Shown: one piece after another, positions 1-12,171 of the stretch | Numbering within the stretch: position 1 is the first letter of the stretch | Layout of the letters: each line of letters opens with the position of its first letter | NCBI GenBank assembly: GCA_037176845.1 | Contig: JAYKXP010000102.1 | Coordinates: forward strand, 1 to 64,000 | DNA: 64,000 nucleotides | DNA from: Paramarasmius palmivorus | Taxonomy: Eukaryota > Basidiomycota > Agaricomycetes > Agaricales > Marasmiaceae | Direction: 5' to 3' | Notes under the pieces: model-generated | Seen by the model: the letters and a program-made list of their open reading frames with translations, nothing else | What the model was told of the DNA's origin: nothing | Database searches by the model: none | Translations under genes and position numbers: made by a program

Positions 1-3000
1 ATCCTGACCTGATTGATTCATCTTTTCATTGATATAATCTTGTTTTGCTTGCAATACTGTCTGCTTCCACCGGCTATTTGATATCTCAGTATCGATACCT
101 CTATCACTTGGAATTGGTTCAACAGATTTCTTTTTAACAGGTATATGCCAGCCTAAATCTTCTAATAGTTGTCTGACTTGTTCAGCTCTTTGCATTTTCC
201 TGATGTAATTGTCTGTCGGAACAATATCATTTTCAGCAATAATGCAGTCTAAATCTTCATCTCCAGTTCCATCTGGATTATTTTCCAGGTTATCTACCTC
301 ATTTTCATGCTCATCAATACCTTCTTCTAGCCACTGTCTATCAATTGCAAAATCCTTCATTACATTGTTTCCAGCCTTTAATTGAGCTCTATAATCATCA
401 CGAGCATCTAAACATTCATATCTTATATTAAAGTTTTCCATTAGCTTAACATCTCTTTTAGTAAATGTATAACCTTCAAAGGCCTCAGCCCAGCTCTGCT
501 GATCAATTTTCAGGCACTTTCCTGAATGCCAAGGCTTGAATAATGCTAACATAGATGAACAATAATAATCTCTGTCACCTGCATCTCTTCTAGGTAAAGT
601 AGCACCTACAAAATTAACAACGATCTTAGGGTCATCACTATTAACTTTTAGAACATGGCTTGATATAAAGGGATGTCCTTCTGTAAACCAATGATAGTTA
701 GCTTTTAAGTTTGTGCTATCTTTGATAGCAGTATGTTCCTGGTCATATTCATTTTCACTAAGATATCCAGTATCTTCCTCTTCTCTAAGCTCATTCAATA
801 TAATATCATCATTGGGACCATCAGAATCTTCATTGTAAGTATCATTTTTACTTGGAGTCTTTCTTTTTTGAGCTACATTTTTGGAGACCCTTTCTGTTAA
901 TCTAATAAAGTCATATAAACACATGTCTTCCAATTCAATAGGTCTATAAATATAATCATCAACTGGAGAATAGCTAGTAAGCTTCCCTCTTTGTTTTAAG
1001 ATAGTAATCTTTTGAGTAGGTTCCAATTTATCATCCTTATGCCAGTACTGTCTTGCTTCTGTGATATATGATTGCCAGTAGCATGGTTTAAATACATGGT
1101 CAGTATAGTGATCAGGATTACCTAAAAGATACATGCAAATCATGGGTGCTCCAATTTCCATCTTTGTTGTTAACAGATTTACAATTTTTTGCATCAAACT
1201 CCTTCCCTTTTGCGCTGCTTTTAAATCTCCCTGAATTAGCTCTGTGTTCTTTGCAAATATATTCCTAATAGAATCAAAGATTACATGAGTTTTCAAAGAT
1301 GATTTAGTAATATAATCTGATACATATAGTACAACTGCTTTAATTGCAGTACCTGATGATAGATTTGTGACGTCTGTATTACATCTAAAAAGATAAGTCA
1401 TTGGAGGACTAAATGTATTTAACATAGGCTCTCCCTTCTTTAAATATATCCCTCCAGTAACGGGATCTACTTGTGTTGTTTTGTATAGAGTCCGGGGAAA
1501 TCTTGCTTTGCATGTTCCCCATTTATTATCTTTACAGCCCTTATATAAATGATTTAACTTAACCTCCCCATCCTTCCTAATGTTTCTATCACAATCATGA
1601 ACATTGGACTTTAAAAGGAGATCATCAACAGTATATTTATAAGAATCAAGCCAGTTGTTATATTCCAGACAAGTTCTACAGTCTTGATTTGAATTGCTCT
1701 TATGTTTAACACAGAATTTAGGTGATATTACAGGAAGGGTTTCCACAGGATTTCTATAGTCTGGTGATTTAGAGTCTATGGCAATTTTAGTTTTAACTTC
1801 TTCATGACTACCCGTTAGATATTCTCCACAGTGTACACTTTCCAAATATTGTACTATTTTTTGAAGCCATTCAGAATTAGGATCTAAAATTTTATCTCTC
1901 ATTTCTTGGGGATTTACAGCATTCTTAATCCAAAGCAACAAATGTAAGTGTAGCGTAAGTCTGCCCTGCTGTTCAACAGTACCATAGTGAGCAGCATGAT
2001 CACCAAAGAGACCACGATGTCCACCTTTAGCTCCTAAAACATCTTCAACAAAAGTAGTAACCATGAAGTGAAAAAATCTTGCTGCTGCTACAGGATTGCT
2101 GCATATTCTTCGCATCCGATCATCATCTTTTATAGGTATTTCCGGTCTAAATGGTTCTTCAGAACCAGCCCAATATAAGCAAATTGGATGTCTCTCATCT
2201 GCAGGTGATAGTGTAATATACCATGATGGGGCACCTTGATGAGCAATTAATGACCAGATCTCATTTCGCATATATTTCTTAGAAGTTGTAGAACCTTGAA
2301 CATGGCTTGCAACATGATCAAGATCTTTGATTACTTTATAACACTCCTCTTCAGCTGGTGTTTTAGATGTTATATGTTTACCTTTAGCTAAATGTGATGC
2401 TAGAGATTTTAAAACATCCTGATTCAAATTCAAGATTCTATCTGCTACTCTAGGAAATATTTTCTTATTAGTCAAGAGCCATGCTCCTGTGCGGGAGTTA
2501 TTCATCTGTGTCAAGCTAAAAGCCACAAAGGGAAAGTGTATATCTCTTTGAAATCTTTTATCATGATACATTAATAAGTATTTAATGTGTGAAGCATGTG
2601 AAAGAAAACTGGTACCAATCCCTCCTAATCCATATGGAAATAGCCATGGAAACATTTCAGTATACAAAGTTGGATTATTCCATAAAGACAATGGTACATC
2701 TCCATGTCCCACTGCTAATACTTTATTACCTTGATCCAAATGCTCTAAAGCCCTTCCTTTAAGCTTATCAACAGTAAGATCATCAAGATTTTGTCCTGTT
2801 AATCCATGTACAGAGAATGCACATTCACCTTCGCATATTCCATCTTCTTCTTCCATATCATGCACTGCTAATGACTCTGATGTTTTATTGCTCTCAGACT
2901 TTTTATATTGCACAGAACAAGGCAGAGAATTTTCATCATAAGATGCTAGATTCTCCTCAGATATATCTACATCTGCATAGCTTGGATGATTGAGGATCAA

Positions 3001-4266
3001 CCATTGAAGTGCTCGTTTAATATTATTACGTCTGATCAAGAAAGGTGTTCTTCGGAAATCTCTAATAGTTGGCTCAGTTGGACCAGTAAATAATATAGCT
3101 AGTACCTCATCCAAGTCTTCTCGTGGAGGAGGTAGTTTTTGATAAACCTTTGCAGTAGGCGATTCAAATGTAATGATATTTGCTTTCATCTTTCTTCTTC
3201 CAGTTGATAACTTGACAAAACAGCAAGAGCCTCGTACTTTGACTATTAGAAGTCTTTCCATGTACCTTAGATCACTAAGTTCCTTGGGCACTTTACCTAA
3301 CCACAGCCCTTTACTTAAAGCCATTTGCGGTATTTTATTTGATCTCAGAGAGCTACGACAACTATCACATATCAGTTTACAGTCTTCCTCTATAACAGGC
3401 CCTTGAATTTCACAAATAGGGTCTGAACTACAAGTGCGCTCTAATCTTGTTACTGCATCACTTTGTAATAAGGAAAAGTGTCTCTTCATAGCACTTAATC
3501 GAGATAGATATTTTTTAGGAGTTAAAAGGCCACATACACCACAGCCTGCTTCTTCAATACTATCCAATGACATACGCCCACATGCTTTCTTTATAATAGT
3601 ATCAGCAGTTTGAGTATCCAATGGTAAAGGAGGAAACGGTATATTAGAATCCAAAGTATCATTTATCTCTTTACACTTCTCATAATATTTTCTTTGTCGC
3701 TCTAGAGTATAAGAGAACAATGATATATATGCTGGACAAGATGATTCTTCACAGTTATGTAAAGCTAAATATTCTTTAATATTATCTATTGTTGCTCTAC
3801 GCTTAGCCATTCCATGTAGTTTTGCTATTTCACGCATATGTGTGACCGTTTTTATAAATGTAGTAATATGCAATATAGGTATCTTAGCCATCAAAGTTCC
3901 ATTAGAACAAGGTGAAGTCAAAACGTCAGTGTCAAAAGGTATATAACTTTGAAACTTATACCGATACTTCACACTTTCTTCTATATTATATTCTAAAGGT
4001 GTATGAACAATAAATTCTTTAAATGCTTCAAATGGAATATTAGGACTAGCATGACCGCCAACAGGAGATTGATGAAGCTTTCTAGGTTGATGAACAGTAT
4101 TGGTTTCTTGATGTGGCTGTAGACGTGAGATAGAGCAATTAACTAATTTACCTTTTTGTTGCCTGCTAAATGACCTAGTGCTTTGTAGAGATATATAGCC
4201 ATAAATATATTCATAAATAGACTTCAATTTTAATCTTTGGTATTTAATTGCTACTTTCAAATACAT
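1..4266 (-). CDS. Helitron Rep (RepHel) protein, C-terminal part beyond window edge
   Basis: The frame stays open on the minus strand from 4,341 to base 1, so at least 1,422 codons are visible. I use the first ATG, at 4,266. In order it shows a Cys-rich patch (CGVCGL, near residue 240), a DUF6570-like segment (about 320-380), the Helitron N-terminal motif PWLFPYGLGG, the HUH nuclease motif LHLHLLLW with His773 and His775, and the paired tyrosines of YVSDYITK (Tyr981, Tyr985; i/i+4 as in Helitron Rep). Further on are DYIYRPIELEDMCLYDF and NFNIRYECLDARDDYRAQ, typical of fungal Helitrons. Rep nicks and joins single-stranded DNA in rolling-circle transposition. The PIF1-type helicase expected downstream is outside the window. 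No stop or frameshift interrupts the visible part, so the Rep half may be functional. Confidence 0.93.
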   Translation of the reverse strand, partial: MYLKVAIKYQRLKLKSIYEYIYGYISLQSTRSFSRQQKGKLVNCSISRLQPHQETNTVHQPRKLHQSPVGGHASPNIPFEAFKEFIVHTPLEYNIEESVKYRYKFQSYIPFDTDVLTSPCSNGTLMAKIPILHITTFIKTVTHMREIAKLHGMAKRRATIDNIKEYLALHNCEESSCPAYISLFSYTLERQRKYYEKCKEINDTLDSNIPFPPLPLDTQTADTIIKKACGRMSLDSIEEAGCGVCGLLTPKKYLSRLSAMKRHFSLLQSDAVTRLERTCSSDPICEIQGPVIEEDCKLICDSCRSSLRSNKIPQMALSKGLWLGKVPKELSDLRYMERLLIVKVRGSCCFVKLSTGRRKMKANIITFESPTAKVYQKLPPPREDLDEVLAILFTGPTEPTIRDFRRTPFLIRRNNIKRALQWLILNHPSYADVDISEENLASYDENSLPCSVQYKKSESNKTSESLAVHDMEEEDGICEGECAFSVHGLTGQNLDDLTVDKLKGRALEHLDQGNKVLAVGHGDVPLSLWNNPTLYTEMFPWLFPYGLGGIGTSFLSHASHIKYLLMYHDKRFQRDIHFPFVAFSLTQMNNSRTGAWLLTNKKIFPRVADRILNLNQDVLKSLASHLAKGKHITSKTPAEEECYKVIKDLDHVASHVQGSTTSKKYMRNEIWSLIAHQGAPSWYITLSPADERHPICLYWAGSEEPFRPEIPIKDDDRMRRICSNPVAAARFFHFMVTTFVEDVLGAKGGHRGLFGDHAAHYGTVEQQGRLTLHLHLLLWIKNAVNPQEMRDKILDPNSEWLQKIVQYLESVHCGEYLTGSHEEVKTKIAIDSKSPDYRNPVETLPVISPKFCVKHKSNSNQDCRTCLEYNNWLDSYKYTVDDLLLKSNVHDCDRNIRKDGEVKLNHLYKGCKDNKWGTCKARFPRTLYKTTQVDPVTGGIYLKKGEPMLNTFSPPMTYLFRCNTDVTNLSSGTAIKAVVLYVSDYITKSSLKTHVIFDSIRNIFAKNTELIQGDLKAAQKGRSLMQKIVNLLTTKMEIGAPMICMYLLGNPDHYTDHVFKPCYWQSYITEARQYWHKDDKLEPTQKITILKQRGKLTSYSPVDDYIYRPIELEDMCLYDFIRLTERVSKNVAQKRKTPSKNDTYNEDSDGPNDDIILNELREEEDTGYLSENEYDQEHTAIKDSTNLKANYHWFTEGHPFISSHVLKVNSDDPKIVVNFVGATLPRRDAGDRDYYCSSMLALFKPWHSGKCLKIDQQSWAEAFEGYTFTKRDVKLMENFNIRYECLDARDDYRAQLKAGNNVMKDFAIDRQWLEEGIDEHENEVDNLENNPDGTGDEDLDCIIAENDIVPTDNYIRKMQRAEQVRQLLEDLGWHIPVKKKSVEPIPSDRGIDTEISNSRWKQTVLQAKQDYINEKMNQSGQD

Positions 4267-4341
4267 GACTTTCCAGTCAGCTTTACGGGTAAATCCTTGA
4301 CAAGCTTTAATGCTACATAATCTGACTTGGAATTCAATATT

Positions 4342-5125
4342 TTATTGAAGATCTGAATACTAGAGTATAGATTGATTGACTATATCTATAATCTTTGCCA
4401 TACTGTTGAGTAATAGATGCGATATTTTAATTACCAGACGATTGCTTAAATCAAAACCGCTCTTTACAAGATAATATCCCATATTTTTACTCTTTATGAG
4501 AAGCTTAACCTTAGCATCATAGTTATTCAATGGAGATAGTGTAGAATAAACATTGTTACTACTTTGGATAGTAGTTGAAGATTGAGATTGAATATCACAA
4601 CAACTATGATGCTGGAGATTTATAAATTGATTATCAAATAGCTCTAGTGAGCCTTCACAGTATATATACTGTGAAATGTTATTGGTTTTACTCAAGAGAC
4701 TTGAGTTCAAATCTACTATATGTCAGTCAATAAGAAAAGTAAACTTTGAAAAATATTAAACTTACAAGCTGGAGGTCGCTTTAGTTGATTGGTGTAAGTG
4801 GATACTATGAAAAACAGTGGTAGTAGCAAAGTGCAGAGTAAAAGCTTGCCCATGATGATGGAAGTGCAGAAGAAACCCGTGTTTTGATTTGTGAACCTTA
4901 TATAAATTTACGGAGTTTGCCGTTGTAAAACTTAAACTTTATTTACAAGCCACCATTTTGAGAATCATGTGACAATTGATTTGGTTGAGCAAACATTAAT
5001 TGTATAACTAGGCGATATAGTTGAATACAAAGATACTTGTTGAAAGTTCTAAACCTAGATATAAGGGCTAGTTGAATAGAGCAGGATATAAAACAAAATA
5101 TATGAAAAATTTAAACTGAGAAATT
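4342..5125. other. AT-rich spacer upstream of the Helitron gene
   Basis: AT-rich stretch between the Rep gene and the next minus-strand gene. A 116-codon minus-strand frame (4,360-4,710) has no recognisable domain and is separated from the Rep frame by a stop. It may be noise or an untranslated leader. If the upstream gene is not part of the Helitron, its 5' terminus would lie here. I could not identify a terminus with confidence. Confidence 0.4.
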
Positions 5126-7946
5126 CTACTTCTTAGTTTTAGAAGACCCAGAAGTTTGTGCTCTGGGAGGATTGGCTAAAAGAATGACAAATAAAATATT
5201 AAAAAATACTGAAGGATAGGTAGTTCCATTGGAGAAAGAAGATGTGCTAGTGATTTTAGCAAAACGGGATACGGTATATCCAACAGTAACCAAAGAATCG
5301 GTCTCTACCTCTTTAGTTAACTTGGGTAGTTTGTTTAAAGTAAGGAATTTGCCAGCTCTAGCAACAAATCCAGATTGGCTCTTCTTTGGATCTGATCGGC
5401 CATCATAAATTGGTACTGTAAAATATGTAAGTAAAAAAAATTAAACCAAGCTTTGAACTAACCTTCATCATTATAAAGCAAGTATCCAGGAAAGGCTGTA
5501 GTAAGAGCCTTATCAGATGAGTTTGTACTTTTCATGGGTGGATCAAATGCAGAGCCTCCAAAGCGGGCTATATAGACTATAAGTGATACTCAAAGGTTGA
5601 AAAGAATCTCACATACAAGGACTTTTATTCCACTTGAATTTTTTTGTCTGAAACAACAGACCACCTTCACCAGAGATAGATCCATGGAATACATTTTCGC
5701 CCAACATTTCTCCCAATGCAGCCTCTTCCAATCGATAGGCCTGTTGGAAAGGCCTAGTGGCAATCTTCTTGCAAAAGCTATCGCTGTATTTAGCATTGGG
5801 ATTGTAGACATCTCGCAGATGGGAGTTGAGAACTATGCCCGTATGAAGGAAGACTGCTGGAACTGGTCTGCCCAAGGAGGTGGATTTGATATGAGCAATG
5901 TCTTGAAGCCAATGATAACGATCTGTAGAACAGTTTCCTAAATTTCGGTAATAGTCAAAGAAAGTGAATTCCAGAGCTTTGCGTAGTTGTCTAATAAATA
6001 GTTAGTTAGACTTCTATATATGAATAATATGGATAGTTACCCTCTGGCGATATCATTTGGCAAGCTCCTTCTCACTTGAGAGTAGTCTACATAATAGATG
6101 TAGGGCCTTTCTCCATTGATAGCTACATTTGGAACCATAACACAGACTCTGATGATCAATTAGCGTCTGCAATCTATAGATTGTAGAAGTACTTACTTGG
6201 AAGGCAGAACATTAGTGCCAAGTTCATTGTAGATCTCTTGCTCTTCCTCAGATTGAAACTCAACATCCAGGATTCTGTTAACAATAGCTGGATTGGATGC
6301 CATAACCTCTGTTGATGTCCTAACTCCAGGTTTAATAAAGTGTCACAAAAGATATATAGGACTCACATAGGCTGAATCTCTTCATTTTCTTTATTCTCAT
6401 TCTCATCCTCATCATCCCTATCCTCTTGTTCAACCTCCTCATCAGATACCACAAACCCATCTTTGACATATTCATCATCCTGTGCTTCCTCAGCAACACT
6501 ATTATTATCTCCAATTTCTTCTCCCTCCTCCTGAACAGAGGCAGCATCATCAGACTGCTCTACAATGTCATCCTCTTGTGCTTCTTCATCAAACAGAGTA
6601 TAGTTCCTATCACTTAATTAGAAATGAAGTATAAGTTAAAACAAAATGAATATACTTTGACTTGCTGGCATTCTTTGATGTAACTGATTTCTTGTTAAGC
6701 TTTTGAGCCGTAAGACTGAAATTTGGTCAACACCAAGTTGAAAGCAGTTAACAGATACTTACTCGCTCTTGACTGTAGTTTTTGATTTAGCAGCAGATTT
6801 ACTAGTATACGATAAGCATTTGAAGTATTAGATGGAAGGCCTCTTACCGATCTAACATTACAATATCTTCATCTTCATCAGATACATCTATAAACTCCTT
6901 TGATTTGACGTTTCTTCATATATTTCAGATAATGGAAACCTGTAAACAATAAAGATACTACTCACTTTGATTTTACTTCGGGGGTTTTTGCTACCAACTT
7001 GGCCATAGCATTTGTAACTTTTTTAACCCTATAAAATTTATAAGTTTTAACCATTATCACAATGCATTGTATTAACTAACTCTTTAGGAGTCTGACTAGA
7101 AGCTTGATCTTTCTTAATAGGGGATTTCTTCTTTGGTGTTACAGGACTATAGAATCTATGTTAGTTAATGTATAGCTGATTTAAGTTATGACTTACATTT
7201 CAACTACCATCTTCTTAGGGGATTTACCCTTTGGTGTAGCTTGAGGTGTCAATGGTTGAGAAGGTTCAGGCGTTTTCTCTTTAGAGTTATTAATATTGGG
7301 CTTGATCTTAGAAGAGCTCTTTGACACTCCACTGAAAATTAGTCAGTAAATAATTGATTAAAAGTATAAGTCCTGATATTCAATCAGACTATAAAGGAAA
7401 ATGCTGGGACATTCAGTCCACAGAAGTATACTGCTGTGATATTCAATCTACAGGGTTTTAATGAAGGAAGTGTTTTACTTACTCTATAACTTCATCAAAT
7501 GTTCTTGTATCTGGTTCATCTTTAACCACTTCTGCATCAGAACTATGAGGCAATTAGTATAAGAATAAAATTGAAAGAAGTATACTTACGAGGGCCATTC
7601 AATAGGCTCAGACCCTTCTTCATCACTATATGATTATCAGTATAAGGCTGCAATAGTTTAAATGAAGCTTAGTTACCTTGGAGGCTTTTCTTCTTCTTCC
7701 TGTTTCTTGACACTAGGCTTCACACTGCTATCTATTAGCCAGATAGAGTAATAATAGATAGAGACTTACATTCTACGAGGCCGAGGTCTTGGAGGTGAAA
7801 ACTGCGATTCGCTGCTAGTTGCAATCTTTTTGGTAGGTGAATAGCTATATCTTAAACTATTAGTAGAGCTTTAAACGATAGAAATATACACACTCTGAAT
7901 TGGCAGGGGATGGAGCCCTACGTTTACGGGTCGACTTGGGAGGCAT
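5126..7946 (-). CDS. Intron-rich hypothetical protein next to the Helitron gene (disordered N-terminus, globular C-terminus)
   Basis: The gene starts at ATG 7,946 (MPPKSTRKRRAPS) and ends at TAG 5,126-5,128, with more than a dozen short exons separated by about 40-60 base introns. The N-terminal half is Lys/Ser/Pro-rich and then strongly acidic (around 6,600-6,370), so probably disordered. The C-terminal part (about 6,290-5,126) reads as folded protein: RPYIYYVDYSQVRRSLPND, then VPAVFLHTGIVLNSHL, and a final strand-rich block around DSLVTVGYTVSRFAKI. That last block reminds me of uncharacterised Agaricomycete proteins that may carry an OB-like single-strand-binding fold; this is a guess. Same strand and same AT-rich composition as the Helitron Rep gene suggest that it is Helitron cargo or an accessory gene. 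The exon structure was read by eye and a few junctions may be wrong. Confidence 0.6.
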
Positions 7947-8452
7947 GGATAAAAAGATATGAAGTTATGCATCACCTTCTCAAGCCTTTTAAGTTGCTGC
8001 CAAGCCTACCTCAGGTGCATTAACATCAGATAAGGTATCATTAGATAACATTATGCAACTCAGGGCAATCTGCAACTATTAAAAGCTACCAGTTTAACCT
8101 TTACACTACAACTTTGGCTAGCTGGAAGGTTACAACTAATACTTTATGTACTATATCATTGTACCCAAACTACACTTTTCTAATCTCCCTCAACTGTAAA
8201 GGTAGTAGTAGTGAGAGAAATTTTGAAAGCTGTAAAATAGACCGGAACTAGATGTTAGGTTCCTGAAGATATCTATAGAATCTAAAAGTATATAATCATC
8301 TTGACTTATGTTACCACTCAAAAAGGTAAGACCATATGATACGATATCAATGATAAGAAATGTTTACAGAGGTCCCCATCATTTATTGATGACATTAAAA
8401 GCTTTCCATAGGCTTCAATACAACCGTTAGATTCTTTCTAACCTTGACCATA
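7947..8452. other. AT-rich intergenic region between divergent genes
   Basis: About 500 bases between two divergent genes, presumably holding both promoters. I see no gene, repeat or recognisable motif in it. Confidence 0.4.
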
Positions 8453-9476
8453 ATGGACTCTTCCTTCTACGACTTTAATGCTGCAGGTAAGCTATCACTT
8501 TGTATTGATGTAATTAAATGCCCTTTAAATATGATATAACAGCACAGTTACTTGCTAAAGTTGTGGATAAAAGAAGCGCCGTTACAGGGAATTCCCAGTT
8601 AGCTGGGATTGCACAGGTAAGCCTTCAATGGATTATTCAATTTACAACATTGTTTACCTTTGCTCAGGCAGCGTACTGGCCATCCGACGTCCAGATAGTA
8701 GAGGCTGGAACCCCAAAGGCTTATCACTTGGTTTCCTACGATGATGGTCAACCTGAAGAGCTAGTCTTTCGTCTTCAAGGTGTATTAGTGGCCAAGGAAA
8801 TGCCTCCTGTAGAAAAGCCTCTAGGCAGGTAAAAGTCCATTTAATTTTCAGGATTTCTCAAGTTTGCTTAACCCATAGCAGGAACACTAAAGCCAAGCAT
8901 TTGGGTTAGAAGATCGTAGTTGCAGGTCTAGGTGATAGCTCTTTCCAAGAAGCTATACAGGCTTTAGAGATTGTGGACTCTATGATAGGCCGTTATGTTG
9001 GCCCTGCAAACCTAGAAAGTCATAATATTGCTACAACCTTCCGGGAACAAGGAGCTATACAAGCGTCCAACAGGTACTTTACCCCATCATCTCTAGCCAG
9101 AAGAAATGGAGAAACACCAATTCCCTTTGGAGAAGACGTTGATCCCAAAGGACATCTTAAGGCTATAGGAGGAGACAATTATTGTCATATATCTGAAAAT
9201 CAAACCCCCTACTACTATCTAACTAAGTTAGATGATGGTGAATTCAAGTAAGCAGTCATTCTAAAAGTTAATATAGATCGCTAATTTCATAGTAGAGCCC
9301 AAAAATGTTCCCCTCGACTATTTCAGCTGGGAGATCTAGTGGAGGTGTCTTTGTCTCTGTTAGGGGTTCTTATCAATCCCAAGCTGAACAAGTATAAAAT
9401 GGTAGCTACTATGAGAGGTCTGGTGCTGCTAGATGGTAGCATTACAGAGGTATGTCAACACTTGATCAGGGCCTAG
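8453..9476 (+). CDS. Hypothetical Agaricomycete protein
   Basis: A five- to six-exon gene starting at ATG 8,453 (MDSSFYDFNAA). Exons follow around 8,550-8,630, 8,670-8,830, 8,882-9,249 and from about 9,292. The exons join well by GT..AG rules into a protein with segments such as IGRYVGPANLESHN and FGEDVDPKGHLKAIGG. The last exon reads LFQLGDLVEVSLSLLG, then YKMVATMRGLVLLDGS, and runs to TAG 9,474-9,476 unless a further intron begins at 9,450. This C-terminal pattern (GD.VEV...., then YKM....R...LLDG) recurs in uncharacterised Agaricomycete proteins often found in repeat-rich loci. I know of no function. The gene is AT-richer than what follows and may belong to the same mobile block as the Helitron. 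Confidence 0.55.
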
Positions 9477-9639
9477 GCCAATCCTAACAGCCTTCTCTAG
9501 AGAGCTAATAGTCAACTCAAAACTCAAAACTTAAAAATCAAAACCCCCACTCTGAAATTGAAACGGAACCTAGATATAATTGATGAAGCCCAAGAGGGCA
9601 TGGATACCGACCACAAAACATCTTAGCTAAAGAGTAGTA

Positions 9640-11953
9640 CTAGAATATATATATAAATAGTCTCTGTAACTCTTCTAAACGTTTGCGACCCCAATCAGAG
9701 ACTGCAATAGGATGAGTGGATAGTTCGTTATCGAGAGCGTCCAAGTTCAGAGTCGATACTTCTACAGCACGACCGTTCTTGGTTCGTCCACGTTTAACGG
9801 GAATAATAAGAGTCGGATCTTTGGCTACCGCCCATACCGAATCGAGTAGGAAGGCTGCTGTCGTTAAACGATTCTTGATTATCGTCAAAAAATCGCCAAT
9901 GACAACGGTAGTGATGGGTACACCAAGCCACTGTGTTACAACATTGAACACTAAGGATTTGACAACGCGATCTTCGGCGTTTGACCGTGGCTTTCGGGGG
10001 GGATTGAAGGTAGCTTCAGTGGCTGGGATATCGGAAAGGTAATCTGCCGAAGAAATGGTAACCGAAATGGGTTCAGATCCGGATTTGTTCTGTGAGCGAC
10101 AAATCGAACGAACCTCTCGCTGTAAGCGAGAAATCCAAGAAGTACCGCCGTATTTCTGAGAAACGCACTCGGCGATCCATTCGGAGAGAACTTGCAGACA
10201 GCACAGTAGCGCATGCCTTGTAAGTAGAAGTTTAGTGCGCATAACGGCTTCTTGTCCTATCATGTCGTCCATCTTGGGCCATGTTTGGGCGACGAGATGT
10301 ACCACATTCTCTGAGGTCGCATTACGTTGCTTTAGGCGATAGCAGCATCAGACTATCTCCTGTATGTCCTTGTATCCCCTGTCTTGGTGTAGGGCTGCAA
10401 GGGAGATTTGGACGTCTGAAGTCAAGGTAGCAATGGAATGCGGGTCGAGAAGTTTCAAGAAAGGAATATCTAACGTCAAAGTTAATGACCCACTCTTACG
10501 AAAGAAGAATCGCCTCACTTGAGTTGGGGAAATTAGGTACTAAGCTTGTACTGGAAGTGAAGCTACGCATATCTATGTCGCATAGATCTGAGACCAACAC
10601 CATGTCATCGAGATCTGAATACTGTTTTAGAACCGAACGCCAGTCAAAGCCAGAAACCCTTACCTGAGTGTTTACCGGTCGTACTCTCCTCCTCCTCGGA
10701 ATCCATTTCGTCACCACTTCCTCCATCGACAAAGTCCTGATCATCCGGCAATACTTTCGAACTACCAGATGATGCTGGCGGGACTGAACGCTCGCGTGCT
10801 TCTGGCAAAGCTGCACTTGCTCTGGAGAGATTACCCGGATTTGTGGTATCTCTATCTTCAGGCTCTGGGCTGGAGGTTACATCCAAAGCATTGGCGTTCT
10901 GATTGTTTTGGGAAGAGTTTACATCTAAGATCTGAATTATGAAATATATCTTTAAAATATAACGCTGCTACCCACGATGACATAAGCGTTTATTACTAGA
11001 TTCTACGGGAGAAATTAGTCAAGGATTGAATCTTGGAAACCGCGTTACTTACCCAAGACATTCCCACTTTTGAGGGCTTTTCTTTTGGCAGGAACAGTTG
11101 AGGCTGTATGCCGTGTTTGGGAGCGCGTTTTGATTTTATAGGTAGGTTCCTTCGATGTCTTGCTCGACAATAGTCGCTTACTAGCACGTCGGCTACTCGG
11201 AGCAGACTGGACTTTCTTCTGAGTGGCTATAACCCCAGCAACTTGAATCAGCCACGATCCAGCACCCAAGAAAATGCGACGTTTAACTCACCCTTCAATG
11301 AAGATATCACAGCATACTTGGCCAACGATGCCTTGGTACCAGTAATCCCTCGCAACATGGAGTCCTTAGATGATGAACTGCGGCCCTTCTTGGAGGAAGT
11401 GATGCTCTTAGTTGACGACCGGGTAGCACGAGTAGTCGCTCTGGTGGTCTTCTTTGCAGAGAGACTTTCCTCGGGTAGTGCGTTTTCTGCGCACGGATTG
11501 CTAACAATTCATGAGTCTAAGGCTGAATTTTGTAATGGAATACACACCCGAAACTCGGTGTGTGTAATCTCCACAACGTCGCCCTCATCCATGTTGCTAC
11601 TACTAACTTCCCTGGGGGGCTTGCGTTTGTACGGGCGTCGGCGACTTGGGCTGATCTTTGGGGGTGCCTTTCTTTTGACACCGGCTGCTGTGTTCGGAGG
11701 GTTCTGTAAGTGTCGAGGTGTTTGAGGATAGTGTAGCTAACGGAGATAACAAATGACTTACCGGAGAGGCGGAGCTTTCACTGGTGGAGGCAGAACTTAT
11801 GGAGATTTCGTCGTCGCTGTCAGTAGAGAGTCAGACCTTCGGAGCTTAGGGTGAAAACAAAAACTACCTTTGGAGACGTTTCTTGGTTGGAGCCCTTCTG
11901 AATGGTGGAGTCGGTCCACAAGCAGGTTCGAGAACATGGATTCTGGGTGCCAT
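9640..11953 (-). pseudogene. Decayed basic, Ser/Lys-rich hypothetical gene
   Basis: Starts at ATG 11,953 (MAPRIHVLEPACGP) and continues through at least seven exons. The N-terminal half is a run of basic, Ser/Thr-rich stretches (SSTKSITSSKKGRSSSSK type), followed by an acidic segment near 10,700. The C-terminal part, about 10,490-9,640, is a helical region without a domain I recognise. An in-frame TGA at 10,348-10,350 interrupts it (..IQEIV stop CCYRLKQ..), while the frame on both sides continues coherently. It lies head-to-head with the TET/JBP relic at 12,172, leaving about 220 bases between start codons. That divergent arrangement recalls the TET-KDZ pairs elsewhere in the window, but this protein shows no KDZ motifs. 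Confidence 0.5.
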
Positions 11954-12171
11954 TCGGATATTTGAAAGATAAGAGAAGACTCAAGGGTAAGAATAAAGGC
12001 TGAGGGACAAGGGCACGGGCGTGAAGGTGAGGGGAGTGAGGCAAGAAGAGGAGGACGTAACGGTCACAACGGTCACGTTGCAATTTCCGAAGACATCGCG
12101 ATGGTGCATGCCGTGATATGCCACGCACTGCCTTTCAACTGTAACCATCATATCGGCCCACTTTCAGAAAA

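Noticed and set aside
4360..4710. 116-codon minus-strand frame upstream of the Helitron Rep gene
   Set aside because: Asn/Ser/Ile-rich in AT-rich DNA, no recognised domain, not in frame with Rep. Kept only as a note in the spacer entry.
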